A stretch of 64,000 bases of DNA from Janthinobacterium agaricidamnosum (GCF_003667705.1 NZ_CP033019.1:4526001-4590000), one strand, 5' to 3'. Counted from the first letter of the stretch, positions 24,005 through 32,722 are shown. Notes: generated from the sequence alone by a model not told the origin. Program-made: numbers and translations.

Positions 24005-24889
24005 TCAGGCGCTGAACTGGTGCGGGCTCCCCGTCTGGTACAAGGTGCCGCCAAGCACCGGCGCCGCCGAACGGGCCAGCCGCTCGGCCAGTCCGCGAAA
24101 CGCCACCGAGGCGCCCGCCAGCGGAAACGCATCGACCACGCTGCGGCCCAGGCGCGCCGCGCGGTGCAGATATTCATCGGCAGGCACCGAACCCATCGAG
24201 GTCAGCTTCACGGCCAGGTAGCGGCTCGCCGCCTGTGCCATATTATCGTATACCACTTTTGCCTCGGATTCGGAAGCGCCCGTGACGAGAATGCCGAACG
24301 GACGGCGTCCCAGTTCCTGGCTCAGGCGCTTGATCAGGCAGTACGCCGCCTTGATCGAAGTGGCGCTGGTCGACACTTGCACGACGATATCCGACGAGGC
24401 CATCAAGGGCACGGGGAAGCAATCGCCCTCGTCGGCCACGACGCCGTCGACCAGCACGATGCCGCTCTGGCGCGCCAGCACCTCGAAAGTCTTGCCCAGG
24501 CGGCGCAATTCGTCCTCGCCCGCATAGTCCATGCTGTCCATCAGGTGGTTGCGCGCGCCCAGGCTGGCCACGCCGAAGCCTTGCGGCACCTGGTGGATGA
24601 CCTGGTTCAGGCCGCACTGCTGGCGCGCCACGTCGCGCAGGCTGGCGCCGTGCGCCAGTCCCAGCCGTGCAGCCACGCCATCGCTGCCGCCGCTGGCGTC
24701 AAGCAGCAGCACGTCATTGCCGCCATAGGCGAGCGAAGCGCCCAGGTTGACCAGCATGGCGCCCTTGTCGTCCTGCGGCGTGGCCGAGAGGAACGTCATG
24801 ACGCGCGGCTGCGGGCCGGCCAGCATGCGGCGCAAGCCCTCGGCCTGGTCGAAATCGAAATTAGCCAAGGTGCACCCCGCGCGCTTCAT
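24005..24889 (-). CDS. flhG: FlhG/FleN-family MinD-like protein with degenerate Walker A
   Basis: This 294-residue MinD/ParA-family protein normally limits flagellar number with FlhF. After a short N-terminus with the FDFDQAEGLRRML helix, the place of the P-loop KGGxxKT is taken by SATPQDDKGAMLVNLGASLA (residues 35-54), so the usual lysine-threonine signature is missing. The switch-like LLLDASGGSDGVAARLGL and LVDGVVADEGDCFPVPLMAS remain, as do KAAYCLIKRLSQELGRRPFG and the C-terminal membrane-targeting-type helix. The start overlaps the flhF end by 29 bases. I am sure of the family from order and fold, less so of ATPase activity. Confidence 0.85.
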   Translation of the reverse strand: MKRAGCTLANFDFDQAEGLRRMLAGPQPRVMTFLSATPQDDKGAMLVNLGASLAYGGNDVLLLDASGGSDGVAARLGLAHGASLRDVARQQCGLNQVIHQVPQGFGVASLGARNHLMDSMDYAGEDELRRLGKTFEVLARQSGIVLVDGVVADEGDCFPVPLMASSDIVVQVSTSATSIKAAYCLIKRLSQELGRRPFGILVTGASESEAKVVYDNMAQAASRYLAVKLTSMGSVPADEYLHRAARLGRSVVDAFPLAGASVAFRGLAERLARSAAPVLGGTLYQTGSPHQFSA

Positions 24890-26189
24890 TGTTGCGGGCG
24901 GCCGCCTGCGCCATCAGGAGCGGCAGTTCGGCGTCGGAAAACTGCGTGGCCGCCGAGTCGCGCTTGAGCTTGAAGGCGCGGTCGATCAGGTAGCCGCGGT
25001 CGGCCAGGTACAGGTCTTCCGGCACGCGCTGGCCGTTCGACACATAAAACAGGTTCAGCTTCTGGCGGATCACCACGTCGAGCACGTTGCCGATCGACGC
25101 CGCTTCATCGAGCTTGGTCATGATGCAGCCGGCCAGGCCGCTGCCCTGGTAGGCGCGCACCACTTCGTTCAGGGTTTCCTGCGTCGCCGTCGAGTTCAGG
25201 CACAGCAAACGCTTCACGTCGGCGCCGGCGCCCGACAGCATGGCCACCTGCTCCGTCACCATCTGGTCGCGCTGGCTCACGCCCACGGTATCGATCAGCA
25301 CCGTGTGCTTGTTCTTGAGTTCCTTCAGGGCGATGCGCAAGTCCGCTTCGTCCTTCACCGAATGCACCATCACGCCGAGGATCTTGCCGTAGATGCGCAG
25401 CTGTTCGTGCGCGCCGATACGGTAGGCGTCCGTGGTGATCAGGGCCAGCTTTTCCGGGCCGTGGCGCATCACGCAGCGGGCAGCCAGCTTGGCCGTGCTG
25501 GTGGTCTTGCCGACACCGGTCGGGCCGACCAGCGCGAACACGCCGCCCTGCTCCAGCATGGCGTCTTCATTGGCGACCGTGTTCAGGTTGCGGCTCAGGA
25601 CGGTCTTGATCCAGCGCATGCTTTGCGCACCGTCGAGGCCGGCGGGCAGCTTGTCGATCAGGTAGCGCGCCAGGCTGGCCGAGAAGCCGGCCGCCAGCAT
25701 TTCGCGCAGCACGACGGCTTTTTGCGGCTCGCGCTGCTGCGTCGAACCCCACGAGATTTCCGCCAGCTGGGTTTCCATCATGCCGCGCATGGCGCGGATT
25801 TCATTCATCATGCCGCTCATCTCGGCGGCGGCGTTTTCCTTGACGTGCGCCAGCGCGCTGGCCATCATCTGCTGCATGCGGGCCATGTCCACTGGCTCGC
25901 CGGCTGCCTGGCGCGGCGCGGCAGGACGCGGTGCGGCCGGGCGCTGGGCCGGGGCGGCCGGACGCTGCGGCGTGGCGAACTGGGTCTGCAACTGGGGACG
26001 GGGCTGGGCCATTTCGGACGCGGCCGGCGGCGACGCCAGCGAAGCGGCATCGTCATTGGCCAGCGCGAGGATTTCCACCACGCCATCGGTCTGGCGGTTC
26101 GACAGGATCACGGCGTCGGGACCCAATGCTTCGCGCACCTTGCGCAGCGCATCGCGCGACGAGGCGCCCGTAAATTTCTTCACATTCAT
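24861..26189 (-). CDS. flhF: Flagellar GTPase FlhF
   Basis: FlhF (442 residues) is an SRP-type GTPase that sets the cell position of flagella. From the ATG at 26189, with GGGAGG just upstream, it begins MNVKKFTGASSRDALRKVRE, then ALGPDAVILSNRQ, the family N-terminus. A proline/alanine-rich linker (about residues 55-100) follows. The NG domain has the P-loop GPTGVGKTTSTAKLAARC (about 221-238), the G2/G3 DTVGVSQRDQMV, and G4 TKLDEAASIGNVLDV. The frame is open further upstream but is not supported there. The 312-base gap to flhA holds a palindromic repeat. Confidence 0.96.
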   Translation of the reverse strand: MNVKKFTGASSRDALRKVREALGPDAVILSNRQTDGVVEILALANDDAASLASPPAASEMAQPRPQLQTQFATPQRPAAPAQRPAAPRPAAPRQAAGEPVDMARMQQMMASALAHVKENAAAEMSGMMNEIRAMRGMMETQLAEISWGSTQQREPQKAVVLREMLAAGFSASLARYLIDKLPAGLDGAQSMRWIKTVLSRNLNTVANEDAMLEQGGVFALVGPTGVGKTTSTAKLAARCVMRHGPEKLALITTDAYRIGAHEQLRIYGKILGVMVHSVKDEADLRIALKELKNKHTVLIDTVGVSQRDQMVTEQVAMLSGAGADVKRLLCLNSTATQETLNEVVRAYQGSGLAGCIMTKLDEAASIGNVLDVVIRQKLNLFYVSNGQRVPEDLYLADRGYLIDRAFKLKRDSAATQFSDAELPLLMAQAAARNNEARGVHLG

Positions 26190-26501
26190 GACCGGCCTCC
26201 CAAGGCGGGGGTGGCGCAATATTGGCTGAACTGTGTGACCATCATCGACTCCTGTTGCTTGGGTGCTGTCTTCCACATGGACACAGATCACCCGGACAGT
26301 TTCTATTATTAGCGATGCTTGCAGGAAATGATCGAAGGAACAGGACGGGAAAGTACCCGTTATTCAGTTTGCCGGCAGGAAATTGATGTTTATTTGACCA
26401 AAAGCAAGGGCCGAGAAGCTGGGGTCAGCCCCCCACTAACGCTAACGCAAAGCTCCGCGCTAACGCTGGAGGGGGTCTGACCCCGGTACTAATACTGTCA
26501 A
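26190..26501. other. 312-base gap between flhA and flhF
   Basis: There is no gene in this gap. On the minus strand it starts after the flhA stop with the GGGGTCAG repeat (26416-26490) and then runs through about 190 bases of mixed sequence before the flhF ribosome-binding site. Its size, in an otherwise compact operon, suggests an internal promoter for flhF-flhG-fliA-motCD. I could not find a consensus sigma-28 or sigma-54 site in it. Confidence 0.4.
26416..26490. repeat. GGGGTCAG palindromic repeat, copy 2 (flhA-flhF gap)
   Basis: The outer arms GGGGTCAGCCCCCC (26421-26434) and GGGGGTCTGACCCC (26471-26484) pair almost perfectly. Between them is a 36-base insert rich in GCTAACGC units (ACTAACGCTAACGC and GCGCTAACGCT). 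The flanks AAGCT and GGTACTA match copy 1 at 14208-14246. As with copy 1, it lies just after the stop of a minus-strand flagellar gene and points the same way. Confidence 0.8.
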
Positions 26502-28598
26502 CTACTGCGCGCCCACCAGGCTGGTGACGCGGATCGTCTTGGTTTCCGGCACTTCCGCATGCGACAGCACTTTGAGCTGCGGCAAGGCGCGGCGCAGGAA
26601 GCGCGACAGCAGGGCACGCAGCGGCGCCGGCACCAGCAACACGGGCGTCAGGCCCAGCGCTTCCTGCTGCTGCGCGGCCAGGCCCGCCTGGTGGGCGATG
26701 GTATCGGCCAGGCCCGGCTCGATGCCGGCGCCGTCGCCGCCATTGCCCATCGCCTGCATCAGCAGGCGCTCCAGGCGGCTGTCGAGGGTCATCACGGACA
26801 ACTCGGCCGCGCCGGGGAACAGCTGCTGCACGATGGCGCGGCCCAGCGAGACGCGCACCAGCGCCGTCAGGTCGTTCGGGTCTTGCGTATGGACCGTATG
26901 CTCGGCCAAGGTTTCGATGATGGTGCGCATGTCGCGGATGTGCACGCCCTCGGCCAGCAGGTTCTGCAGCACTTTCTGCAGGGTCGACAGCGACAGCATC
27001 TTCGGCACCAGGTCTTCCACCAGGCGCGGCGCATCCTTGCCCAGGTGGTCGAGCAGCGACTGCACTTCCGCGCGGCCCAGCAGCTCGGAAGCATGCGAGG
27101 TGATCAGGTGATTCAAGTGCGTGGCCACCACGGTGCCCGCATCGACGACCGTATAGCCCATCGATTGGGCCTGGTCGCGCAGGCTGGCGTCGATCCAGGT
27201 GGCAGGCAAGCCGAACGCGGGGTCGCTCGTGGCCAGGCCCGGCAAGGTGCCGCTGGCCATGCCGGGATTGATCGCCAGGAACTGGCCGTTGAACGCTTCG
27301 CCCACGCCCACTTCCACGCCCTTGAGGGTGATGCGGTAGGCGGACGGCTTCAATTCCAGGTTGTCGCGGATATGCACGGGCGGCGCCAGAAAGCCCACTT
27401 CCTGGGCAAATTTCTTGCGGATGCCTTTGATGCGCTTGAGCAATTCGCCGCCCTGCGTCTTGTCGACCAGGGGGATCAAACGGTAGCCCACTTCCAGGCC
27501 CAGGGTGTCGACGGGCATGATGTCTTGCCAGCTGGCTTCTTCCTGCTCGGGCGCCACCGTGGCTGGCGGCGCTTCGGCCGGCTTTTCGGCCGCCGCTTTT
27601 TCCTGCGTGCGTTTCTTGCTGATCAAATAGGCGGAGCCGGCCAGCAATGACGCCAGCAGGATGAAGACCATGTTCGGCATGCCGGGGATCAGGCCCATGC
27701 CGCCGATGATGCCGGCAGTAATGTACAGCACTTGCGGTTTCGCAAACAATTGCCCCACCAGCTGGGTGCCGATGTCCTGTTCGCTGGCCACGCGCGAGAC
27801 GACGATACCGGCCGCCGTGGAAATGATCAGCGAAGGAATCTGCGCCACCAGGCCGTCACCGATGGCCAGCAGGGTGTAGTTCTTGAGTGCATCGGCAAAG
27901 CCCATGTCATGCTGCAGCAAGCCCACCAGCAGGCCGCCGACGATATTGATGACGGTCACCATGATGCCGGCGATGGCGTCGCCGCGCACGTATTTGCTGG
28001 CGCCGTCCATGGCGCCGTAGAATTCCGCTTCCTGCGCCACTTCCGTGCGGCGGCGGCGCGCTTCGTCTTCGCCGATCAGGCCGGCGTTCAGGTCGGCATC
28101 GATGGCCATCTGCTTACCCGGCATGGCGTCCAGCGCGAAGCGGGCACCCACCTCGGCGATACGGCCCGCACCCTTGGTCACGACGGTAAAGTTGATGATC
28201 GTCAAAATAATGAAGACCACAATACCGACCGTGTAGTTGCCGCCAATCAAGAAGTGACCGAACGCTTCGATCACTTTACCGGCCGCGTCAGCGCCCGTAT
28301 GGCCTTCCGTCAGCACGACGCGCGTGGACGCCACGTTCAGCGACAGGCGCAGCATGGTCGACACGAGCAGGATGGTCGGGAACGCCATGAAGTCGAGCGG
28401 CTTGACCGTGTACAGCGCCGTCAGCAGCACGATGATGGACAGCGCGATATTAAAGCTGAAGAAAATGTCGAGGATGAAGGCAGGCAGCGGCAACACCATC
28501 ATCGCCAGCAGCATGATGATGATGATCGGTGCGGCGACACCCTTGCTGGCGCTGCCTTTCAATCCGCTGAGCCAGGCTGGCATGGTCAGGCCGTTCAT
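26502..28598 (-). CDS. flhA: Flagellar export apparatus protein FlhA
   Basis: FlhA (698 residues) is the nonameric export-gate subunit that receives chaperone-substrate complexes. The N-terminal half has eight membrane helices with PAFILDIFFSFNIALSIIVL, the FHIPEP-region equivalent FGHFLIGGNYTVGIVVFIIL and RIAEVGARFALDAMPGKQMA, then IDADLNAGLIGEDEAR, the classic FHIPEP/FlhA signatures. The C-terminal cytoplasmic domain runs from about residue 350, with NLELKPSAYRITLKGVEVGV and MRTIIETLAEHTVHTQDPND. Its ATG overlaps the flhB stop by four bases. Length is normal. Confidence 0.97.
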   Translation of the reverse strand: MNGLTMPAWLSGLKGSASKGVAAPIIIIMLLAMMVLPLPAFILDIFFSFNIALSIIVLLTALYTVKPLDFMAFPTILLVSTMLRLSLNVASTRVVLTEGHTGADAAGKVIEAFGHFLIGGNYTVGIVVFIILTIINFTVVTKGAGRIAEVGARFALDAMPGKQMAIDADLNAGLIGEDEARRRRTEVAQEAEFYGAMDGASKYVRGDAIAGIMVTVINIVGGLLVGLLQHDMGFADALKNYTLLAIGDGLVAQIPSLIISTAAGIVVSRVASEQDIGTQLVGQLFAKPQVLYITAGIIGGMGLIPGMPNMVFILLASLLAGSAYLISKKRTQEKAAAEKPAEAPPATVAPEQEEASWQDIMPVDTLGLEVGYRLIPLVDKTQGGELLKRIKGIRKKFAQEVGFLAPPVHIRDNLELKPSAYRITLKGVEVGVGEAFNGQFLAINPGMASGTLPGLATSDPAFGLPATWIDASLRDQAQSMGYTVVDAGTVVATHLNHLITSHASELLGRAEVQSLLDHLGKDAPRLVEDLVPKMLSLSTLQKVLQNLLAEGVHIRDMRTIIETLAEHTVHTQDPNDLTALVRVSLGRAIVQQLFPGAAELSVMTLDSRLERLLMQAMGNGGDGAGIEPGLADTIAHQAGLAAQQQEALGLTPVLLVPAPLRALLSRFLRRALPQLKVLSHAEVPETKTIRVTSLVGAQ

Positions 28599-29791
28599 GG
28601 TGTGCTTCCTTTATTCTTGTCTGCCGCGTCTGCTGCGGGTTTGGTCTGCGATGCGGGGTCGAGCGGGTCGAGCTCGGGCGGCACGTCGAGTTTTTTCGGC
28701 TTGTCGGGGCGCTCGCCATGGCCGCTGCCGTAGCTGCGCAGCTGGAACACGTAGGCCAGTACTTCGGCCACGGCGCCGTACAGCGCCTCGGGAATCTCGT
28801 CGCCGATGTCCGTGTGCTTGTACAGCGCGCGCGCCAGGGCGGGCGCTTCCAGGATGGCGACCTTGTGTTCGCCCGCCAGTTCGCGGATCTTCGCCGCCAC
28901 TTCGTCGATGCCCTTGGCCACCACCTGCGGCGCGCCGCGCGAATTCTCGCCATACTTCAAGGCCACCGCGTAGTGGGTAGGATTGGTCACCACCACGTCG
29001 GCCGTCGGCACGTCGGCCATCATGCGGCGGCGCGACATTTCATGCTGCATCTGGCGTATCTTCGCCTTGATCTGCGGATTGCCGTCCGACTCCTTCGCCT
29101 CTTGCTTGACTTCCTGCAAGGACATTTTCATCTTGTTGGCGTAATGCCACATCTGGTACGGACCATCGATGGCGGCGATCAGGCCCAGCGCGCCGACGAT
29201 CAGCAGGAAGGCCGTGATCAGCAGGCTGATCAGATGGGCCGAACCGGCGCGCAGGGATTCCACCGACAGGCCCAGCACGGCATCCTTTTGATGCTGCATC
29301 ACCATCCAGGCGACGACGCCGACGACGAGGGTCTTGGCGATGGCCTTGAGCAGCTCCACCAGCGCATTCTTCGAAAACATATTGCCCAGGCCGCGAATCG
29401 GGTTGAGCTTGCCAAAATTGGGGGTGAACGCCTTGGAACTGAACAGCCAGCCGCCCACCAGCACGGGCGACGCGAGGGCGACGAGCATGATGGCCGCGGC
29501 GTACGGCAGGCAGGTCAGCAGAACGGAACCCACGTCGTAGCCGATGCGCAACATCATCGCGTCGGGATTGAGGATTTGCTCCCGGTCCAGGGTCAGCCCG
29601 GAAACCATGACAGCCGTCAGCCGCCGCACGATGGCGTCGCCGGCAAACCACAGACAGCAGCCGGACGCCATCAGCACCGTAAACGTGGCCACTTCACGCG
29701 ATCGCGGAACGTCGCCTTCCTCACGCGCCTGCTCGAGGCGCTTCGGTGACGCGGCTTCGGTCTTTTCTGCGTCGCTGTCTTCCGACATCAA
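28595..29791 (-). CDS. flhB: Flagellar export switch protein FlhB
   Basis: FlhB (398 residues) controls the substrate switch from hook to filament. The N-terminus has SDAEKTEAASPKRLEQAREE, then GDVPRSREVATF, typical of the family. Four membrane helices follow, and the cytoplasmic domain contains the autocleavage site NPTH within VVTNPTHYAVALKYGENSRG. The C-terminus is a charged Pro/Lys tail (EKPKKLD-type, ending NKGSTP). It is the first gene of the flhBAFG-fliA-motCD unit; its promoter should be in 29792-29927. Confidence 0.97.
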   Translation of the reverse strand: MMSEDSDAEKTEAASPKRLEQAREEGDVPRSREVATFTVLMASGCCLWFAGDAIVRRLTAVMVSGLTLDREQILNPDAMMLRIGYDVGSVLLTCLPYAAAIMLVALASPVLVGGWLFSSKAFTPNFGKLNPIRGLGNMFSKNALVELLKAIAKTLVVGVVAWMVMQHQKDAVLGLSVESLRAGSAHLISLLITAFLLIVGALGLIAAIDGPYQMWHYANKMKMSLQEVKQEAKESDGNPQIKAKIRQMQHEMSRRRMMADVPTADVVVTNPTHYAVALKYGENSRGAPQVVAKGIDEVAAKIRELAGEHKVAILEAPALARALYKHTDIGDEIPEALYGAVAEVLAYVFQLRSYGSGHGERPDKPKKLDVPPELDPLDPASQTKPAADAADKNKGSTP

Positions 29792-29883
29792 TCAACTCCG
29801 GTGAAGTCCTGCAGCCTGGCTAGGCGCAATACGGACTGGGCATGACGCATTATCGGTTCAAGCGGGCGCGCGCCATCGGCGGA

Positions 29884-29904
29884 ACAGGGGGGCAAATCCC
29901 CTGT
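29884..29904 (-). other. Stem-loop between the FAH-family gene and flhB
   Basis: ACAGGGG (29884-29890) pairs with CCCCTGT (29898-29904) around seven bases, 24 bases after the stop of the upstream minus-strand gene. There is no T-run on that strand. It may be a weak terminator separating the FAH gene from flhB. Confidence 0.45.
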
Positions 29905-29927
29905 ATTTCCTTTACTCTCCGGTAACC

Positions 29928-30926
29928 TTAGCGGGACTTGCGCGCCTCGGCCTGTTTCACCGTCTGCTCGATGGCGCCAAACAGCGACTTGCCGTCATCG
30001 CCCAGCATTTCCAAACGAACAACATCACCAAACAGCAAGTACGGCGTGCTGGCGACACCATCGGCGATCATCTCCTGATTACGTCGCTCAACGATGCTGG
30101 AAAATCCCTTCTTGATCTCCTTGTTGGCGACGCCGCCCGCGCTGACCACACTGCCGGCGCGCGCGTTGCGCGTCTGGCACAGATGGGCGAGCAATTGCGG
30201 GTAATTGAACGCCATGTCGGCGCCCGCGTGGGGCTGGCCTGTCAACTTGCCGTTCAGGCTGCAACGCAAGGCGTAATGCACCTTGCCGCCGCGCCAGGCG
30301 TCGCCCAGTTCGTCCGGCGTGACGGCGACGGGCGAGCACGCCATGGCCGGCTTCGCCTGCAGGAAGCCGTAGCCGCTCGCCTGTTCGTCGGGCGCCAGGT
30401 TGCGCAAGGTGATGTCGTTGACCAGCATCAACAGCTTGATGTTCAGGTGCGCCTGGTCCGGCGTCGAGCCCATGGCCACGTCGTCCGTGATGGCGGCGAT
30501 GCCCGCTTCATAATCGATGCCCCACTGCTCGTGCGCCAGGATGATGTCGTCGTGGGCGCCGAGGAAATCGTCGCTGGCGCCCTGGTACAGTCGCGGCGCC
30601 TCGCGCAGATTCGCGGGCACTTCAGTTCCCGCCGCCTTGCAGGCCCGCTCGATCTGCTGCAGATAAGAAGCGCCGGCCACGCGCAAACTGCTGCGCGGCA
30701 AAGGCGCTATGCAGTTGGCGGGATCGAACTCGAAGGCGCGATGGCCGCGGCCGCTATTGATGGTCTGGTACAACAAGTCCAGCTGGGGCGCGATGAAACT
30801 CCAGTCGTCGAGCGCCTTTTGCAGGGTCGAGGCGATGCCGTCGGCCAGATGGGCCGTTTTCAGGTCGCGCGAAACGACAGCCAGCTGGCCATCGCGCGTG
30901 CCATCGTTCAGGGTTGCTAATTTCAT
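29928..30926 (-). CDS. Fumarylacetoacetate hydrolase family protein
   Basis: This 332-residue protein is of the FAH fold, whose members hydrolyse carbon-carbon bonds or decarboxylate 2-oxo compounds using a bound divalent metal. It starts MKLATLNDGTRDGQLAVVSR, a specialised N-terminal domain, followed by the catalytic part with DYEAGIAAITDDVAMG (metal-binding acidic residues), GYGFLQAKPAMACSPVAVTP and the closing SAGGVANKEIKKGFSSIVER. The usual metal-binding E-x-E is not obvious in the usual place, so the exact reaction is uncertain. It does not belong to the flagellar set, although it lies upstream of flhB on the same strand. Confidence 0.85.
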   Translation of the reverse strand: MKLATLNDGTRDGQLAVVSRDLKTAHLADGIASTLQKALDDWSFIAPQLDLLYQTINSGRGHRAFEFDPANCIAPLPRSSLRVAGASYLQQIERACKAAGTEVPANLREAPRLYQGASDDFLGAHDDIILAHEQWGIDYEAGIAAITDDVAMGSTPDQAHLNIKLLMLVNDITLRNLAPDEQASGYGFLQAKPAMACSPVAVTPDELGDAWRGGKVHYALRCSLNGKLTGQPHAGADMAFNYPQLLAHLCQTRNARAGSVVSAGGVANKEIKKGFSSIVERRNQEMIADGVASTPYLLFGDVVRLEMLGDDGKSLFGAIEQTVKQAEARKSR

Positions 30927-30973
30927 GTAGGGAAAACTTCGTCAAATGCAGGCAATTGAAGGCTAAAGACGCC

Positions 30974-30998
30974 AAAAAGCCGGGACATTCCCGGCTTT
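30974..30998 (-). terminator. Rho-independent terminator of rsuA
   Basis: On the minus strand AAAGCCGGG (30998-30990) pairs with CCCGGCTTT (30984-30976) around a five-base loop, ending in five T. It lies 17 bases after the rsuA stop and separates rsuA from the FAH-family gene. Confidence 0.85.
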
Positions 30999-31014
30999 GA
31001 CGGTCAGAAGAGTT

Positions 31015-31725
31015 TTACGCGAGGAGAGCGATCTGCTCGGGCGTCAGGTAGCACCACTCGCCTTCCGCGATGCCCAGCGATTCCAGGGTCAGGCTGCCGA
31101 TGGCGGAACGGTGCAGCGCGCTGCAATGGTTGCCGGCGGCGGCCAGCATGCGCTTGACCTGGTGGTATTTGCCTTGCTCGAGCACGATTTCCAGCTGGTG
31201 CTCGCCGCGCTTGACGCAGACGAGGGCCGCCAGCGGGGCCGGTTCGTCGTGCAATTGCACGCCAGCCAGCAGCAGAGCCACCAGCTCATCGGTCACGGGC
31301 TCTTGCGTCGTGGCCTGGTAAATTTTCGGAACGTGACGCTTCGGCGACGATTGTGCATGGATAAAGGGTCCATCGTCGGACATCAGCAGCATGCCCGTCG
31401 TATCGTGGTCGAGCCGGCCGACGGGCTGGACTTCGCGCCAGGTAAACTGTTCCGGCAGCAGGGTCAGCACGCCGGGATGATGGCTGGGTTTGCGCGAGCA
31501 TTCGAAGTTGGCGGGCTTGTTCAGCGCCAAGTACAGGTGGGCGCGGTACACCCACTCTTCTTCGAACACGTGCAGCACCAGGCCGTCGGTCTCGACGGTG
31601 GTGCGGTAACTGGTCTGGGTGACGCCATCGATGACGACATCGCCATCTTCGATAAGGGAACGGCAATATTTACGGGTGCCAAAACCCTGCGATTGCAGGA
31701 TGCGGTCTAGGGATAATTTACTCAT
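31015..31725 (-). CDS. rsuA: 16S rRNA pseudouridine synthase RsuA
   Basis: This 236-residue enzyme converts uridine 516 of 16S rRNA to pseudouridine. From the ATG at 31725 it has an S4 RNA-binding domain, MSKLSLDRILQSQGFGTRKY, then CRSLIEDGDVVIDG. The catalytic core has the motif GRLDHDTTGMLLMSDDG with the nucleophilic Asp at about residue 106, and QGKYHQVKRMLAAAGNH near the end. RsuA rather than RluB/E is preferred from length and the S4 domain. The frame is open upstream, but the start chosen begins the S4 domain. Confidence 0.9.
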   Translation of the reverse strand: MSKLSLDRILQSQGFGTRKYCRSLIEDGDVVIDGVTQTSYRTTVETDGLVLHVFEEEWVYRAHLYLALNKPANFECSRKPSHHPGVLTLLPEQFTWREVQPVGRLDHDTTGMLLMSDDGPFIHAQSSPKRHVPKIYQATTQEPVTDELVALLLAGVQLHDEPAPLAALVCVKRGEHQLEIVLEQGKYHQVKRMLAAAGNHCSALHRSAIGSLTLESLGIAEGEWCYLTPEQIALLA

Positions 31726-31905
31726 GGGCGTGACTTTACCAGAAGCGGCTGGCAGCGTGAAGCGGCCCTGTACCAGGCCGCCGAGGTCGCACCAGCCTTG
31801 CGCAGGCACAGATGAGCTGAAGTGCAAGGTGAGATTTCGATATAAATGGTCAATTCCTTTGAGAAATATCAAGCGCTTGGAATATCGCATTGATAGACTG
31901 AAACT

Positions 31906-31927
31906 TCGTTAGGAATCCGCCTAACGA
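31906..31927. promoter_or_regulatory. Inverted repeat upstream of the small plus-strand ORF
   Basis: TCGTTAGG (31906-31913) and CCTAACGA (31920-31927) form an eight-base stem around six bases, 44 bases before the next ATG. A separate palindrome CAAGCGCTTG lies at 31870-31879. The region is the divergent gap between rsuA and the small ORF. These could be operator or leader-RNA elements. Confidence 0.4.
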
Positions 31928-31970
31928 GCTTTAGGAATAATAACCAGGCAACGACTCACAAGGACATAGT

Positions 31971-32345
31971 ATGAAGCATACCGATACCATCGCCTTAGAA
32001 GGCAGCATCGCCGACATGCGCCAGCGCATCGCTACGGAACAGGCGGCCATGCACAAGGTCAGACTCGGCGTGGCGCGCTGGAGCAACACCCCTGCGCAGC
32101 AGGACGGGAACGCAACGCCGTCGCCAGCAAGCCAGACGCACTGGCATGCCGAGGCCCAATGCCATTTCATGTGCTGGCTGGAGCTGGGCGGTTTTGCGCA
32201 AACGAATGCGGAAACCGAGAACGTGCCGACGCCCGCCATGGCGGCGGACACGCCGCCTGACATCAGTTCCGGCGCCAACGCCATCGCGACGCCGGCCCGG
32301 CAGGCAAGTAGCGTGCCCGCGCACTGCAACGGCTGCGCCGTCTGA
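31971..32345 (+). CDS. Small hypothetical protein
   Basis: I do not recognise this 124-residue protein. Support for it as a gene is moderate: AAGGA sits seven bases before the ATG, inverted repeats lie upstream, and a GC stem-loop lies about 115 bases downstream. The N-terminal third is helical (MKHTDTIALEGSIADMRQRI, then ATEQAAMHKVRLGVARW). There is a His/Cys-rich segment THWHAEAQCHFMCWLEL and the end is VPAHCNGCAV, so metal binding is conceivable. There is no signal peptide or membrane helix. It might instead be non-coding. Confidence 0.45.
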   Translation: MKHTDTIALEGSIADMRQRIATEQAAMHKVRLGVARWSNTPAQQDGNATPSPASQTHWHAEAQCHFMCWLELGGFAQTNAETENVPTPAMAADTPPDISSGANAIATPARQASSVPAHCNGCAV

Positions 32346-32722
32346 AACCGGCCCATTCAACCAGCCATGCCCTGCCCTCGCATGCCTGCCTTGCCAGCAC
32401 GCCCAGACACCACATCCGGCAACACCGGTCCATCCGGCACGAACGAGGAACAAAAGGAAACGGCGGCATTGCGCCGCCGTTCCCAAGCCCCATCGGGACT
32501 TTAGTGAGGAATGTAAATTCACTCAAAACCACATCTGCGATGCGGCGAGTAGTTCCAAGACTTGCCAATCAAGTTAGTACTGACAACATAGTTGATATAT
32601 CGCCCCTCCTTGAAAAGAACTACGCTTTCACTATAGCCCAAGCAGCCCCATTTTCAAGCCAATTTACCACCTTATTGAAAATCATTCTCGACTGGCTTGC
32701 CTGCCAGCCAAGTGTGATGTCC
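32346..32722. other. 377-base intergenic region
   Basis: This region separates the small ORF from convergent sppA. It holds a GC stem-loop (32459-32481) and then an AT-richer stretch with the long-spaced inverted repeat ATTTTCAA (32650-32657) / TTGAAAAT (32675-32682). A 79-codon frame crosses it (32504-32743) but runs into sppA antisense and has no ribosome-binding site or family likeness. I see no gene. Confidence 0.5.
32459..32481 (+). terminator. GC stem-loop downstream of the small ORF
   Basis: AACGGCGGC (32459-32467) pairs with GCCGCCGTT (32473-32481) around five bases. No T-run follows, so it is a possible rather than certain terminator. Confidence 0.45.

Noticed and set aside
29800..29870. 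ACCGATAA resembling a sigma-28 -10 box upstream of flhB
   Set aside because: No TAAA-like -35 element occurs 15 bases upstream (the bases there are ATGG).
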